A stretch of DNA of 64,000 bases from Irpex lacteus (taxonomy: Eukaryota; Basidiomycota; Agaricomycetes; Polyporales; Irpicaceae): positions 1,550,001 to 1,614,000 of the forward strand of contig MQVO02000005.1 in assembly GCA_001986395.2 (NCBI GenBank). Reading direction: 5' to 3'. Each line of letters opens with the position of its first letter. Positions within the stretch are counted from its first letter, which is position 1. The position numbers and the translations under genes are program-made. Below the pieces are notes generated by a model. That model was not told the origin of the DNA. It did no database searches and saw nothing but the letters and a program-made list of their open reading frames with translations. This document shows positions 32,610 through 43,707 of this stretch, piece after piece.

Positions 32610-34587
32610 CTACATCACGGCTTTCCCAGCGGAGGACTGTATAGCCTTGAGAATCTTGCTCGTCAGGTACCTGACCAACAAGCACTCCCGGTCAGGGGCC
32701 TGTGAGAAGCTGGTGGTGGTCGCCTGAGAAGCCGAGAGGATTTCGATCTCTGCTTTTCGTCTGTTGTGTAGCATGTGTTGGAGTTCCTTCCTAGAATGGG
32801 AGTGTATGTACGGTGAGGGAGTGGTGGATCGGTGTGCCTGAATGCGTCCGCGTACCTCCATTTTCTGGGCATGTAATTTCTTTTCAGCATCGAAAAGGCC
32901 TGATATCAAGTAGTTTAGTCAGGTATAAAAAGCAAGAATACTAGAAGTTTACCTTCTTTTCATCGTGCTTCGTAATCGGTATGAGTTGCTCTTTCTCAAC
33001 CCCAAGACTACATACAGTAAGTCTTTGTGGGAATGCACCTCCAGACCAGAATACGAACGAACCTAGCCAGCTCACTCGCCATCACACCCGCCCATCGTAG
33101 TCGCGGAGCATCGAGCCCATCCTGATGGGCCATGCTGCTGCTACCGTACTTGTAGACGGAAAGTATATCAATACCGAACGGGTCCGCATCGACTACTCCC
33201 AAGATTGGAATGCTAGAATTGAAGGGGTTAGTAAGTCCTTCATATCAAGAGAAGGATGTTCGAATGCCTGGGATCAAGGTTCTGTGCGAGACTCGAGACA
33301 AGCTGTCGTGTAGCAACATCCGGATACCCCTTTCCCTGTGTAACATTTAGCAAGCTAGTTCGCCGTCGACACTATTGAAAGTCGACTGACTGTGATGATG
33401 AGGCCAGGACCTAGCAAGGCAGAGTGGCGAGCAAACTGCAGGTGACATAGAGTCTGGAACACGGCCTGGAAGCAGGTAAGGCTGAGTAGGGATACGATGG
33501 TATATGCGCTTACCTCTTTTTCTACGACGAGCACCCAGGATAGTTGTTGGCCTACTTCAAATCGACTTATGTCTTCTGACGGCGGTATCAAAGCTCCCTA
33601 CACTGGCATGAAGTGTGTAAGCGTCAAACGTGGGTAAAGGTGAATGCACAAGCCTCTGTATCGTTTCCTCGCACTACGCCTCCACCGTGTAGGTGCATCA
33701 CAAGAGTGGAACCGCAGAACAGGCCTTGCGCCGAAGCTCGCTATATGCGCAAAGATCAACCTCAAAAGAAAATACAAAAAAACGATCGACTGACCACACA
33801 CAAGTCCGCTCGTGAGACGTCCATCGTCGCTGAGATGTCGTCTATCAGCCTGTCTACGACAGCTTGCGACCCGAAGAGCGTAACGTCCTTGTAGTACATG
33901 TCACTGTGACAAGTTAATATCTTTAGAAGATATTGAAACGAAGAAGACATATATACCGTTTTGTAGCCGGCGTCCCACTAGAGACTGCCTCGTGAATAAG
34001 GTCGATTACCCTTAGGAACTGGGCTATGGAGGTCAATTAACAATGATATAGTGGATATATGCGGTGAAACTGTACCAAGTTGCTTCGCGCTGCCGTGCCT
34101 CGACCTAAGCGGGAATGCTATAGTCCGCATACCGAAAGTTCTATACTCCCACCCATAAGACAAGGCCTTATACTTGATCATATCTGTCGAAAGCACATAC
34201 CCATCCGACCTGAGCGGTTTTTTCCTATCAACGAGTTCAACCGCGATTTTTCTTCCATTCACGTTGTGATCTTCACTCGATGATAGGATGTCAGCGAGTT
34301 GGGACATGACGCACAGGACGATATCTTCGAGGCGACAGAGGATGTCGCTAGATGACTCTAAGTGAGCATAGATATAATGGAGGGACCACAGATACTTACC
34401 TCCTTGGATTGTTGTCTTCTGCTTCAGCATTACTGGAGGTACTTGAGCCGTCTGAACTATGCCCATCGTCATCGAGAGGGCTTGCTTGCTCTTCGCCAAT
34501 ATCGTTCATGTCATCTCTGGTAAATGAAACTTCGCAAATAGACATCTGCTCTTCGTCAGAATAAAGTATTTCGTCTTCTGCGTTCAT
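32610..34587 (-). CDS. SPO11: Spo11-like meiotic double-strand-break protein
   Basis: Twelve exons: 34587-34400, 34347-34076, 34023-33957, 33903-33795, 33740-33675, 33597-33514, 33465-33391, 33335-33268, 33212-33063, 33007-32953, 32899-32856, 32790-32610; 452 aa. Spo11 cuts DNA in meiosis by a topoisomerase VI-A-like reaction. The CAP domain reads TKRDMYYKDVTLFG with the catalytic Tyr pair at 179-180. The Toprim domain shows SWVLVVEKE (metal-binding Glu about 260) and GVVDADPFGIDI (Asp318, Asp320). Further family blocks are AQFLRVIDLIHEAV, VVDRLIDDI and SAQGLFCGS. The intron after exon 8 appears to have a GC donor; the exon 5 donor (GTGCGA) is a choice between neighbouring GTs. Acidic N-terminus. 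Confidence 0.9.
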
Positions 34588-34823
34588 GCCAAGTCCCAAA
34601 TATTTTCTACCGCTTGAGTGTCGAGGTTGAATGTATGCATACACATCCGATCGAATTCGTGGCGCCTAGTCGTGTCACACCTCACGAACAGCGTGACCAC
34701 GGTACTTGACCTACTGTGACATTGCCGGTCAGTGGGTACGTCGCACGAACTGTTACAAGAAACAAGGTCAATCCATAAATATCCAAAAATCGCGCAAGAC
34801 AATACATGTTCGTAGGCCGATGT

Positions 34824-36041
34824 TCAACCCCAATTGGACACCTCAAGATCGAACCACTCGGGTAACCTCCTCCAGAACTCCTCCCGAATAGCCTCGACGA
34901 CAGCCGCATACTCCATTCTGCAAGCCTCACAAGCACGATGAGTCGAGCGGTTGTCAGCCCCCGGCATATCGTCGCGTGTCTGCATGAGCAAGCTGTCCGA
35001 GATCGCGTATAGGGGATCCGAGTTCCGATTGAGTACCAAGCCGTTCACGTCCCGAATGAGGGCGTAGGTGACAGCCTCGTAAGCCACTTGGCAGCGACGT
35101 TTCTTCCCGGGGTTGAGCTCGTTGCGATTGTGGCAGAACTCGGAGGGCGTGCGTCCTTCGAGCTCTTTGACGATGAAGGTGGAGAAGTACCGCGCGGCTT
35201 GCTCTTTGCCGCGGAAGACCCGGAAGAGGTCTTCTTGTGTTAGGTAGTGCACTTCACCAGTGTCTGGATTTGTGTAACCTGCAGAGAGTTGGCTTGGGAG
35301 GAACCGCGAGAGATCGTAGAACGCAGAGGGAAGAAGTTCTGGAGCGTTGACTTCGCGTGCGAGCTTGATGATTAAGCTGGTGGTTCCATATTAGCATCAT
35401 CTAGAAGGATTAACAATGGAGGCTCACATCGGATGAGCCATCGTAGTGCGCGGAGCATAAACACCATCAGAGTCTGTCGCGTTCTTCTCCCTGATCTCCC
35501 ATTGATCAAGCCGGCTTGGCCAGGATTCTTGCAGCGACCGTAACACTTCGCCCCGAATCTTCACTGTTTCGTAGGTAGTTGCTAATCTCAGTAACACAGA
35601 AGATATAGTAAAGGACGACAAGTCCTTTGGCCTGTAAAGACTGGGTGCAATGTTCATTCAGCATCGGACGTACAACACAAAATATAAGCGTTCGTACCCA
35701 TAGATAGCCTTGAGGTATACCAACATATCCCCAGGCGACTGTAGAATCCTCGCAGTAGGACGTCCTTCCATGACATGACAAGTCTGCTCTTTGACCGAAG
35801 CCTCGACCATCTGCTTGAGTATCGGCGAGTGAAGCGAGAGCAGGCTATGGTGCACCAGGAAGTACTGATGCCCACATAGAAGAGCGACGCTGCCATCGAC
35901 GAAGCATAGGTCAGGATGACGGCTTGGGATCTCGAATTCGGTTGACTTGTCGGGTGCGAATGCTCCAAGGTTAGGATTAGGCGTGTGTGCGTTGGAGCTG
36001 AAGTCTGTCTCGAGAGGGTCTACTGTAGAGGTTAAAGACAT
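34824..36041 (-). CDS. BTB/POZ-domain protein
   Basis: Three exons: 36041-35698, 35640-35428, 35376-34824; 369 aa from the ATG at 36041. An in-frame ATG at 36104 would add 21 mostly hydrophobic residues and is less likely. The BTB core is HPDLCFVDGSVALLCGHQYF, then LVHHSLLSLHSPILKQMV, followed by a helix ending PGDMLVYLKAIYG. The second part contains VLLRLATTYETVKIRGEVL and KLAREVNAPELLPSAFYDLS, typical of the large Agaricomycete BTB family in which this helical segment follows the fold. Cys pairs (CEACRME) lie near the C-terminus. BTB proteins often serve as dimerisation modules or cullin-3 adaptors; the partner here is unknown. Confidence 0.75.
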
Positions 36042-36640
36042 GGCTAGGAGACTCAGTGGAAGTATTGTGAGATGCAAGAGGCCAGCGAGTTCGAGGGTAG
36101 CCATGTAGCTGCATGTCAGCCATTCCTCGAAGTACTTGAGCAGCGGTGGTGATCTTGTGTCAGCCTCATTCCCGTTTCAAACCTGACTAGTGTCCGTTAG
36201 ATTTACATTGTACACCTCACAGATGAGTATACGTGAACAACATACCTACTTTACATGCATGGTCCTATGATGGATGTTGTGATAGAACTCTGAAAGACGG
36301 CTGTGATATGTCGACAGATCGAGATCAGGTGCAACACTATTCGTCAGGGACTGATGCATTCTTGTCGATGCAGTCTTTATAGCGTTCACTTTCATGGCGT
36401 AATTACCAGAAAAGAAACAAAGGAGATGGAGGATAGAAAGAACTATGCAGGTGGCTGAGGAGCCTCGAATATGATGATGGCCACCGTGGGAACGCTGCCA
36501 TTGCTGGTGAACCTTGTTCGTCCTCACCTCACGCGAACAATTCCACCATCCCTCCATCTCCCCTGCAACTTTAACGCTACTCACCGTCTACTGACTGCTC
36601 AAAATCGACTAACACATTGTGCGCACTGTCATTCTCGACA
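36042..36640. other. Divergent promoter region
   Basis: About 600 bp between the BTB gene (-) and the caprin-like gene (+). Overlapping frames such as 36246-36584 on the minus strand show no motif. A pyrimidine-rich zone precedes the ATG at 36641. Confidence 0.4.
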
Positions 36641-38572
36641 ATGTCCACGCCAAGTACCCCACTCTCCGCCACAGCTCGTCTGGTCCCTGGCGCGCCTCCC
36701 CCCGCAGCTGGTTCGAAGACCCAGAAGAGAAAGAAAACCAAATCGAAGAAGCCGTCAGAGCAGGGCGAGGAACACACAGATGTTCCCGACGCGCAGACAG
36801 CAGCCTTGATTACCCAGGCTCCCTCTGAGGGCGATGTCAAGGAGGGTGCTGTCGCTCCCGAGCTCATTGTTCGATCGACGAGCACCCGACCGGTGTCGCC
36901 CTCTGGGGACGACAAAGATCCAAAGGTGACCGCGTTGGTGGACATGCTCAACAAAAGGCTCAAGGCTACCAACAAGAAAGTCGTGCGTATCTGTTCCTTT
37001 GTCCACACGATGACGCGTTTCCGCACCAACTCGCTCGTCTGACACGCGACTGTCACTCAGATCCGTATACAAGGCTATTCGACTTGGCCACCTGATAAGT
37101 TGAACGAGGATCAGGTGCGATCACTGAAGACACTTCCTGTATTGGAGGGTATTGTGAAAGAGCTCGAGGAGGTCAAGAAAGCCGTCGAGGTACGTGCTTA
37201 TATCACGAGACCTAATTCTATCTAACCTCACGTGCACCAGGTTCATGAGGCTGAGGTCGCTCTAGAAGTCTCCAAAATCAAAGCTGAAGCGGCTAAAGCG
37301 GAGGAGGAACGAGTTCAGGATGCCGTTGCTTCTGCCATTGTGAGAATTCGTTCAGTGCCGATATTACAAGACTACTGACAATATTCTAGAGTCTACACAG
37401 ACTCAAAACTGCCGACCTTCTCTCTTTGATCACGCTGCACACGGCCCTTACGAATGGCAACCCCACTGCCCTGGCTTTGAATCTCTCCGAGACAGAGGCT
37501 TATGCAGTTTTCTCTGCCGTTGAAAGCCTTCTGGGCTCAGACTCGGAGAAGAAGGCAGAGGTCATCAGAGGCTTCTTGTCGGCTGAAGGAGAATACCAGG
37601 GTGTCTCTTGTGAGCATATTCATCTACCGTCGATTACGGATATTGAACTATTCCAGATGCCCGTCTTATTGGAATCACTGAGCTGTTCACCCACCCTCCT
37701 CCACCTCCAGAACCGGAAGCGCCCGAGCCAGAAGTTGTTGTGGAATTTGTTGCCGCTGAGGAGCCGGCTCAAGAACTAGAGGTCGTTATTCAAGGAGTCC
37801 CCGCCTCTGCTGGTGTTGGTGGAAGCTTTACATTTGTGCAAGAGGACGAACTTGAAGTCGAGCAAGAAGAGGCAGAACCTAGTGACGACGATGTTGAAAT
37901 TATTCAGACAGTGACCGAGGCCGACGTCGCCGGCCACCACATTGTCCAGGAGTCCCTTACCATCACCACGACACATGAGGTAGGATGCGCTGCGTTACCC
38001 ATGACAGGGTCATGACTAAATGTATTCTTCAGGAACCTGCACCAGTAGACAACGCTGGTATCAACTGGGCCGATGAGGAAGACCACGGATTGCCATCTAT
38101 TGCTTCATTACATGACAGGTTCGGTTCTTCGTCTACGGGCACCCCCGTTCCTGGACAGGAGCCCCTCCCAGAGACCCCAATAACACCGGCAGCTACGCAT
38201 GGTTCAAATACCGAAGACGGATTCCAACATGCTTCCCGAGGACGCGGCCGTGGACGAGGAGGGTTCCGAGGCGGCGAGCGCGGTGGATACAGGGGATTCC
38301 ATGGTGGTGAACGTGGTGGATTCCGTGGTGGCGAGCGCGGCGGTCGTGGTGGCTGGCGAGGCGGTGACCGTGGCGGTGAACGCGGTGGTCGGCGCGGACG
38401 TGGACGAGGAGAGGGTGATTGGCGTGGCGGCGATGGCGAGCACCGCGGTCGAGGACGTGGACGCGGACGAGGTATGTGAATTGCTTTGATCACGGTTCCC
38501 CTGGCTGATGACTTCGCAGGCGGCTTCCACGATGCTCGTGGTGGAGGAGCGCCCCCGCCTGTAGCTGCATGA
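36641..38572 (+). CDS. Caprin-like RNA-binding protein with RGG box
   Basis: Seven exons: 36641-36982, 37061-37189, 37241-37339, 37390-37609, 37657-37979, 38033-38471, 38520-38572; 534 aa. A basic N-terminus (KTQKRKKTKSKK) is followed by LVDMLNKRLKATNKKVIR, then KLNEDQVRSLKTLPVLEGIV, and a long coiled coil to about residue 190. This order parallels the homology region of animal caprins (EKKLRNLEKKK...RLNQDQLDAVSKYQEV). A helical region, a Pro/Glu-rich acidic linker with INWADEEDHGLPS, and a C-terminal RGG/RG box of roughly 75 residues complete the same architecture. Caprins bind mRNA and stress-granule proteins in the cytoplasm. The relation is my pattern comparison, not a search result; STM1/HABP4-like RGG proteins are an alternative. 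Confidence 0.7.
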
Positions 38573-40157
38573 TCTTATCATGGATTTAGCTGACTTGGTG
38601 TCAGTGTAAAAGGAACGCGTCGGGTTCCGATGCTGATTTTGTGCGACGGACAGTAATCTAGTATGCAGTTATTCTTGCAGCGGTTGTATCAGTTTTGTAC
38701 CATGCTCTGTATAATCTGACATCTTCGCGCCACTTTCTTGATTGCGAGCGAAGCGAGCATACTTGATTAACACGAGATAGGGCCCGTCCGCCTGTCGTTC
38801 GGGAAGAACAAATAAGACCAAACACCCCGTTCGCAAAATCGTCGTTTCTTCTTTACCGCGTCAAAAAGCTGCCCAAACTCGCACTTTTCGGTAGTTTTTG
38901 AATCTAAAAACGCTCCTCTATGTGTTACCTTTAGTACACCATTTTTTTGTATTTTTCTCTCCGTTCTGTCTTTGTTTTATTCTGCCTTTTTGCCTTTTCG
39001 TGACCTCGCGTAACGCCGTGTCACCCTGTGACATACAGTGTCGCGCCGTCACGGCCGGCGGCCCTCTCAGTAGTAAGTACGTACTTACTCAGTAAGCATA
39101 CACTCACGTCTATAGTCACACATTGCTGGCTTGCTGTAACTGCGTAAACTTATCATGCCTTCGAATAAATAGCCTCTTCAAGCCCCTCATCATGCCTGCC
39201 GTTCTCAGTATCCACCGCTGACAGTAGTATGTGTACCTTAGTATGTTCTCAATCGATCAAGCAAACAACAGTCTCCGTAGTAACTCAGCGGGGTTAGTGG
39301 TCCCTTTGCCTTCAACCCAGCTAGCTTCCTTCATTATATACTGGCCCTCACTCTTGCTGTCTCAGATGTCAGAAATCGAATTCGGAGCATTTCACTAAGT
39401 GTTGGAAGATAAGAGAATATCATCGTTGTAGACAGGCTTGTCCAAGAAGGCATGCTGCGGCGTTTCCGTCATGATCACTGCACAAACGTTCAAGACTCCG
39501 TGCATTACATGTCAGGAGAATGCTGCACTGGGTTGTAGATACTCGCCCGTAATTAATGTTCACGCTGCTTTATTGACACGCCCGACTGACTGAGAATGTC
39601 GCTTCGCGAGCATACCCGGTACGTACCGGATCCATATTAGCAATTGTACTGACGACTTCATGTTCTTGAGAGTCCATCACCTCCGAGTGCAAATACAGAG
39701 CACATATGGGCGTGCCATCATTGTAGCTGGATCGATGAGAAAACCTCGCTCACCCATGGCTTGTTCAGCACTGTTGATCGTACCATGGTTGCTCTTATCT
39801 TGACCTACTCTAAGATACTAAGGATTCCGAGCCTGCCCTTGGTGAACTGCAAATGGCCCTCCGACGGTTGGCCGCAACCTCGGGTGGAAGCAATTGAAGC
39901 GCGGATCGAGTGACCGAACAGCGTCATGCCACGCGAGACGCACGTGGCAAGTGAAATCTGTACCGAGGACCCCCTTCCAAGGTTGCACACAGAACCGTGC
40001 TGCAGCGACATCCTAACCCTCTCCTCCCTCCTCGCCCCCTACGACGTCCCTCCCACACCTCTCTCACTCTCGGGATATCTTGTCTGCGACTCGCCAATCC
40101 TCAAGACATTCTACATGCGCACAGCTCTAGTCTGGACATCATAGCAAGAATACCGTC
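38573..40157. other. Gene-poor 1.6-kb region
   Basis: No supportable gene. About 38930-39030 is very T-rich. At 39072-39089 there is an 18-bp perfect palindrome (AGTAAGTAC/GTACTTACT), and a small hairpin GTCAC-CCT-GTGAC lies near 39019-39031. The last few hundred bases should be the promoter of the carrier gene; the open frame at 39926-40144 is closed 13 bp before its ATG and shows no motif. Confidence 0.4.
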
Positions 40158-41666
40158 ATGACATCACAAGCTTCGGAGCGTACACGCTCTACTGAGCCCG
40201 TAGAAACCAGCACGAGTGTTGCTGTAGCCGCAGTCGTTGATACCGACAAGAAGAAGCCCGCGATCCCTTTCCTGAGCCCTCAGATCACCTCATACTTTGT
40301 CGCGGGCGGTGTCGCCGGGGCTGCTTCGCGCACGGTGGTCAGTCCCTTGGAGCGACTCAAGATCATACAGTATGTGTATTCTGGTACGATGGTGAATTGA
40401 ATATTAAGGTTGCTGATTTTGTATTGCGTGTAGGCAAGTCCAGCCTCAGGGCGAGAACCAGTATAAGGGAGTCTGGTCGAGTCTGGCGAGGATGTGGAGA
40501 GAAGAGGGCTTCAGAGGCTTTATGCGAGGGAATGGCATAAACTGTCTGCGCATCGTGCCGTACAGGTGTGTTCTTTGACTGCACATCTATGTCATGGCTC
40601 AAGAAGCCTCATGGATTGTTGACAACTCTCTAGCGCCGTGCAGTTTACAACATACGAACAACTAAAGAAAGTGAGTAGAGCCGCTTTGCATCCTGCCCGT
40701 CGACTGACCGCTTGAACTCGAGTTTCGCAGTGGTTCACAGACTATGGCTCTAGACAACTTGATACTCCTACACGTCTAATATGTGGTGCACTGGCAGGCA
40801 TCACCTCCGTATGTAAGTTGTCTGCGCCTGTACGTGCTCGTACGATGCTGACCCTGCACACCTACTCATGACACAGGCACAACCTACCCTCTTGATCTCG
40901 TTCGTTCCCGACTATCCATTGCTACCGCATCAATACCCGCACATACACCATTGACACAATCTGCTTCACCGCCGGGTGTGAAACCGGCACTAGCATCGGG
41001 ATATCATACATCTGCTCGTGTCGCCGCGGCGGCGGCGGCGGCGGCGGCCACAGCGCAGGCGGGAGGCGTGGCGCAGGCGTTCACGCAGGCTGATTTGTCT
41101 GTATTGGGTATGACGAAAAAGGTCATGCGAGACGAAGGCGGTGTGCGCGCGTTGTACAGAGGGCTGATCCCAACAGCGATGGGTGTGGCTCCTTACGTCG
41201 GTGAGCATCGACGCCTCAGATGTCATTAATCATTGACCGACTGTTTTCTCTTTGTACTGCAGGTATCAACTTTGCGGCGTACGAAGCACTACGTGGCGTG
41301 ATCACGCCACCAGGGAAGAGCAGTATTCCCCGGAAATTACTGTGTGGGGCGCTTGCCGGGTCGATATCGCAGACGTTGACGTATCCATTTGATGTCCTGC
41401 GGCGGAAGATGCAGGTGACAGGGATGAACGCGTTGGGTGTCAAGTATAATGGTGCAATGGACGCGATGTTCAGCATCGTTCGAACTGAGGGAGTGAAGGG
41501 ACTATACCGTGGATTATGGCCTAACCTGCGTAAGGTGTCGCTTTGTATTACTTTTGGACTGCGAAGCTGATCCGCGACTGAATCTTCTATAGTCAAGGTT
41601 GCCCCAAGTATAGCTACGTCGTTCTTCACGTACGAGCTAGTGAAGGACCTACTGGGTGCATCGTGA
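40158..41666 (+). CDS. Mitochondrial carrier (YPR011C-like adenine nucleotide/APS type)
   Basis: Seven exons: 40158-40369, 40434-40565, 40634-40670, 40731-40812, 40877-41200, 41263-41529, 41593-41666; 375 aa. Three carrier repeats with PX(D/E)XX(K/R) signatures: SPLERLK, YPLDLVRSR, YPFDVLRRK, each followed by a glycine-rich FRGFMRGNGINCLRIVPY-like segment (also LYRGLIPTAMGVAPY, LYRGLWPNLLKVAPS). Each repeat pairs two membrane helices in the inner membrane. The RGNGINCLRIVPYSAVQF block and the PTRLICGALAGITSV stretch are like yeast YPR011C, which moves adenosine phosphosulfates; CoA-type carriers are the alternative. An Ala run encoded by repeated GCG (41028-41049) lies in a long loop insert of repeat 2. 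Confidence 0.88.
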
Positions 41667-42346
41667 GAGGGGCTCTATCTGTTTCTAGAGGAGCCCATTC
41701 CAATGGGCAAGGGTATACATACTAGGGGCACAGGGCTAGTTCGCGCTGGCCAGGGAACAGAAGAGAAGACGGAGACGAGACACTTCTTGCAGCGAACTTT
41801 GTTGGGACGCTGTCCGTGCATTTATAGTAGAAGTACGGAGGCTGTAAGATAGACATGTATACATTACTAGCGATAGTGACATCAGATATCTGTGCACTAC
41901 AAAGGCGTGTCCAGCTGGATATGAACGTGGGAGTGCAGGAGACAACAAGTAATTATGCAACTCGAATAGACTTTGACCGCGACTCGGAAGAGACAATCTG
42001 CTCACCTGAGGCGATGGGTCGGGAACCGCAGTTGGCGGCAGGCTCGGGAGGAGGCCGGACAATCAATTCAGCGACAAGAGACGCTGGCTCGCCCCGGCTG
42101 CAGTCCCCCGCTTTTACCTAACTCGAAAGGGCCGCCCGTGGCGGCGGCAGGTCTTGCTCCACGTACCATACGTATCACCTAGCGAAGTTAACATAGGCAG
42201 TGGCGCGACAATAGAGAATACATTGAAAGTGACAGTATGGAATAGTACAGAAGTTCATCGGATAATAGAATCATCGGAGGTTAAATTCACAACTGCATAG
42301 CAGAATCTTAGTCTTGACTCGGAATACGTTAATGGCAGCGTTTCTG
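41667..42346. other. Intergenic region left of the Helitron-associated pair
   Basis: 680 bp without a supportable gene. GC-rich segments with local self-complementarity occur at about 42000-42180 (for example ACGTA-CCA-TACGT at 42161-42173). If the divergent gene at 42347-43449 belongs to the Helitron, one element end should lie here, but I cannot locate it. Confidence 0.35.
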
Positions 42347-43449
42347 TTAAGTATAGTGTATGAGCTTCATGTCTACGTTAGCTGCTATTGGAAGAAAGTA
42401 GTAATACGCACATGTCTTAAGCTTCTTCGACTTAGGCGTTTTACCGACACGACTGTCAGATGCTTCATCGCGACCTCGTTTGAGGGGGCTCGTAGGAGGA
42501 GGACGAGGCTCGCGAAGGAGACGAATTTCAACAATGTCCGCGTAATAATTGTCTGTCCTCTCTCGTGTTGCCGTTTTTCCCAACCACTGGTGAGAAACAG
42601 TGAACTTTACGATGACATCTGCGCCGCGGAGCTTGCTGTTCCAGTCCGCCGGCATGATTTGATTACCTTCTTTGTCGAAGGCGGGGATAGGGACAGGCAC
42701 ATGAGTATGATGTTCAATCATCGACAAAAAGGCATTCTTCGCCGCGGTGGTCTTACATGGCCACTTCTCTAGTGTCCACTCCACATCTACGGGATGTAGA
42801 CAGCAATTAGTAATCAAGTTACCGGGTAGGGTGACGCAGTACTGAAACGTACCACTGGCAGAACCAGATCCGTTAGTGGCGGTGTCAGATTCATTTGAAG
42901 TAGAATCGTGTGAGTGTGTAGTAGGCACAGGCTGTTTGATTTGTGAAATGTTAGGACGTGAGATACAGACTCGGATACTGTAGGTAGATGTACCTCAAAT
43001 AGAGTGTGCCGGAAACGGAGTCCCTCGCCGGAACTATTCTCGAGGTTGACTATAATCTGGTATTGCATATTACCAGTGCGGGACTTCTTCGACTGTTGAA
43101 TGTCGTCCATTCCTTTGAGGACGGATTGCCACAGCGGTTGGAGCTCATGATGACGGGCTGGAACCAAGGTGAATCGGGCTTTAACATTGTAGAGCTTGTC
43201 GTCGTAGTTGTCGTTCCACCCGCCGCAAGGCAGAATGTTGCATTTCTCCTCAGAAATCCGTCCAACGACAGATAAAATGGCGAGTTCCGAGGGGTTGTCT
43301 AAGTCAGCATCTGTTGCACGGCGCACAATGAGATGATCAGTGTTCTTGCCATCGCCTGCTTCCCAATCAAGCCTCTCGGTTAAGCCGGAGGAGCCGAGAA
43401 ACAGCGGGTCGTTGGTGATTGTCTTTGCAGTCTCTGCGAGAGTGGGCAT
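42347..43449 (-). CDS. Unknown protein divergent from Helitron RepHel
   Basis: Three exons: 43449-42994, 42931-42853, 42786-42347; 324 aa. The last intron is 66 nt with a good TACTAAT branch site; retention would also keep frame. Family not recognised. Visible features: DHLIVRRATDADLDNPSELA near the start, ILPCGGWNDN, RTGNMQYQIIVNLENSS, a Ser/Thr/Asn-rich linker, then VEWTLEKWPCKTT and LRGADVIVKFTVSHQWLGK, and a basic tail KRGRDEASDSRVGKTPKSKKLK that looks like a nuclear localisation signal. There is no signal peptide. It shares a 258-bp divergent promoter with the RepHel gene, so it may be a Helitron passenger or accessory protein, or simply a host neighbour. Confidence 0.55.
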
Positions 43450-43707
43450 AATGAGCGAGGGGAGTTTGGAGGCAGCAGAGGTCAGTATTTCATCGCTTCG
43501 TTTACAAAGTTAAATGCTCACAGAACAAAAGTAAGAACGATCGGTCGCGCTATGGTCAAGTGAGTGAATCACATGAGTCTCTAAAGTATTGTCAACAGAT
43601 CTACGATCGAAGCTGTTGTTAACTGAGCAGGCATATCAACTGGACGGTAGATAGGGGGGGAGGGGGTTATCGAGTCGGTAAACTTCACAGACGAGACAGT
43701 CACTGTC

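Noticed and set aside
38029..38581. Long open frames on both strands and in two forward frames over the RGG-box region
   Set aside because: They are by-products of repetitive CGN/GGN codons of the RGG box; only one frame continues through flanking introns.
42161..42182. Hairpin ACGTA-CCA-TACGT followed by CTAG, like a Helitron 3' end
   Set aside because: It lies upstream of RepHel in the wrong orientation, the stem is only 5 bp, the spacing is 5 nt, and the next base is not T.
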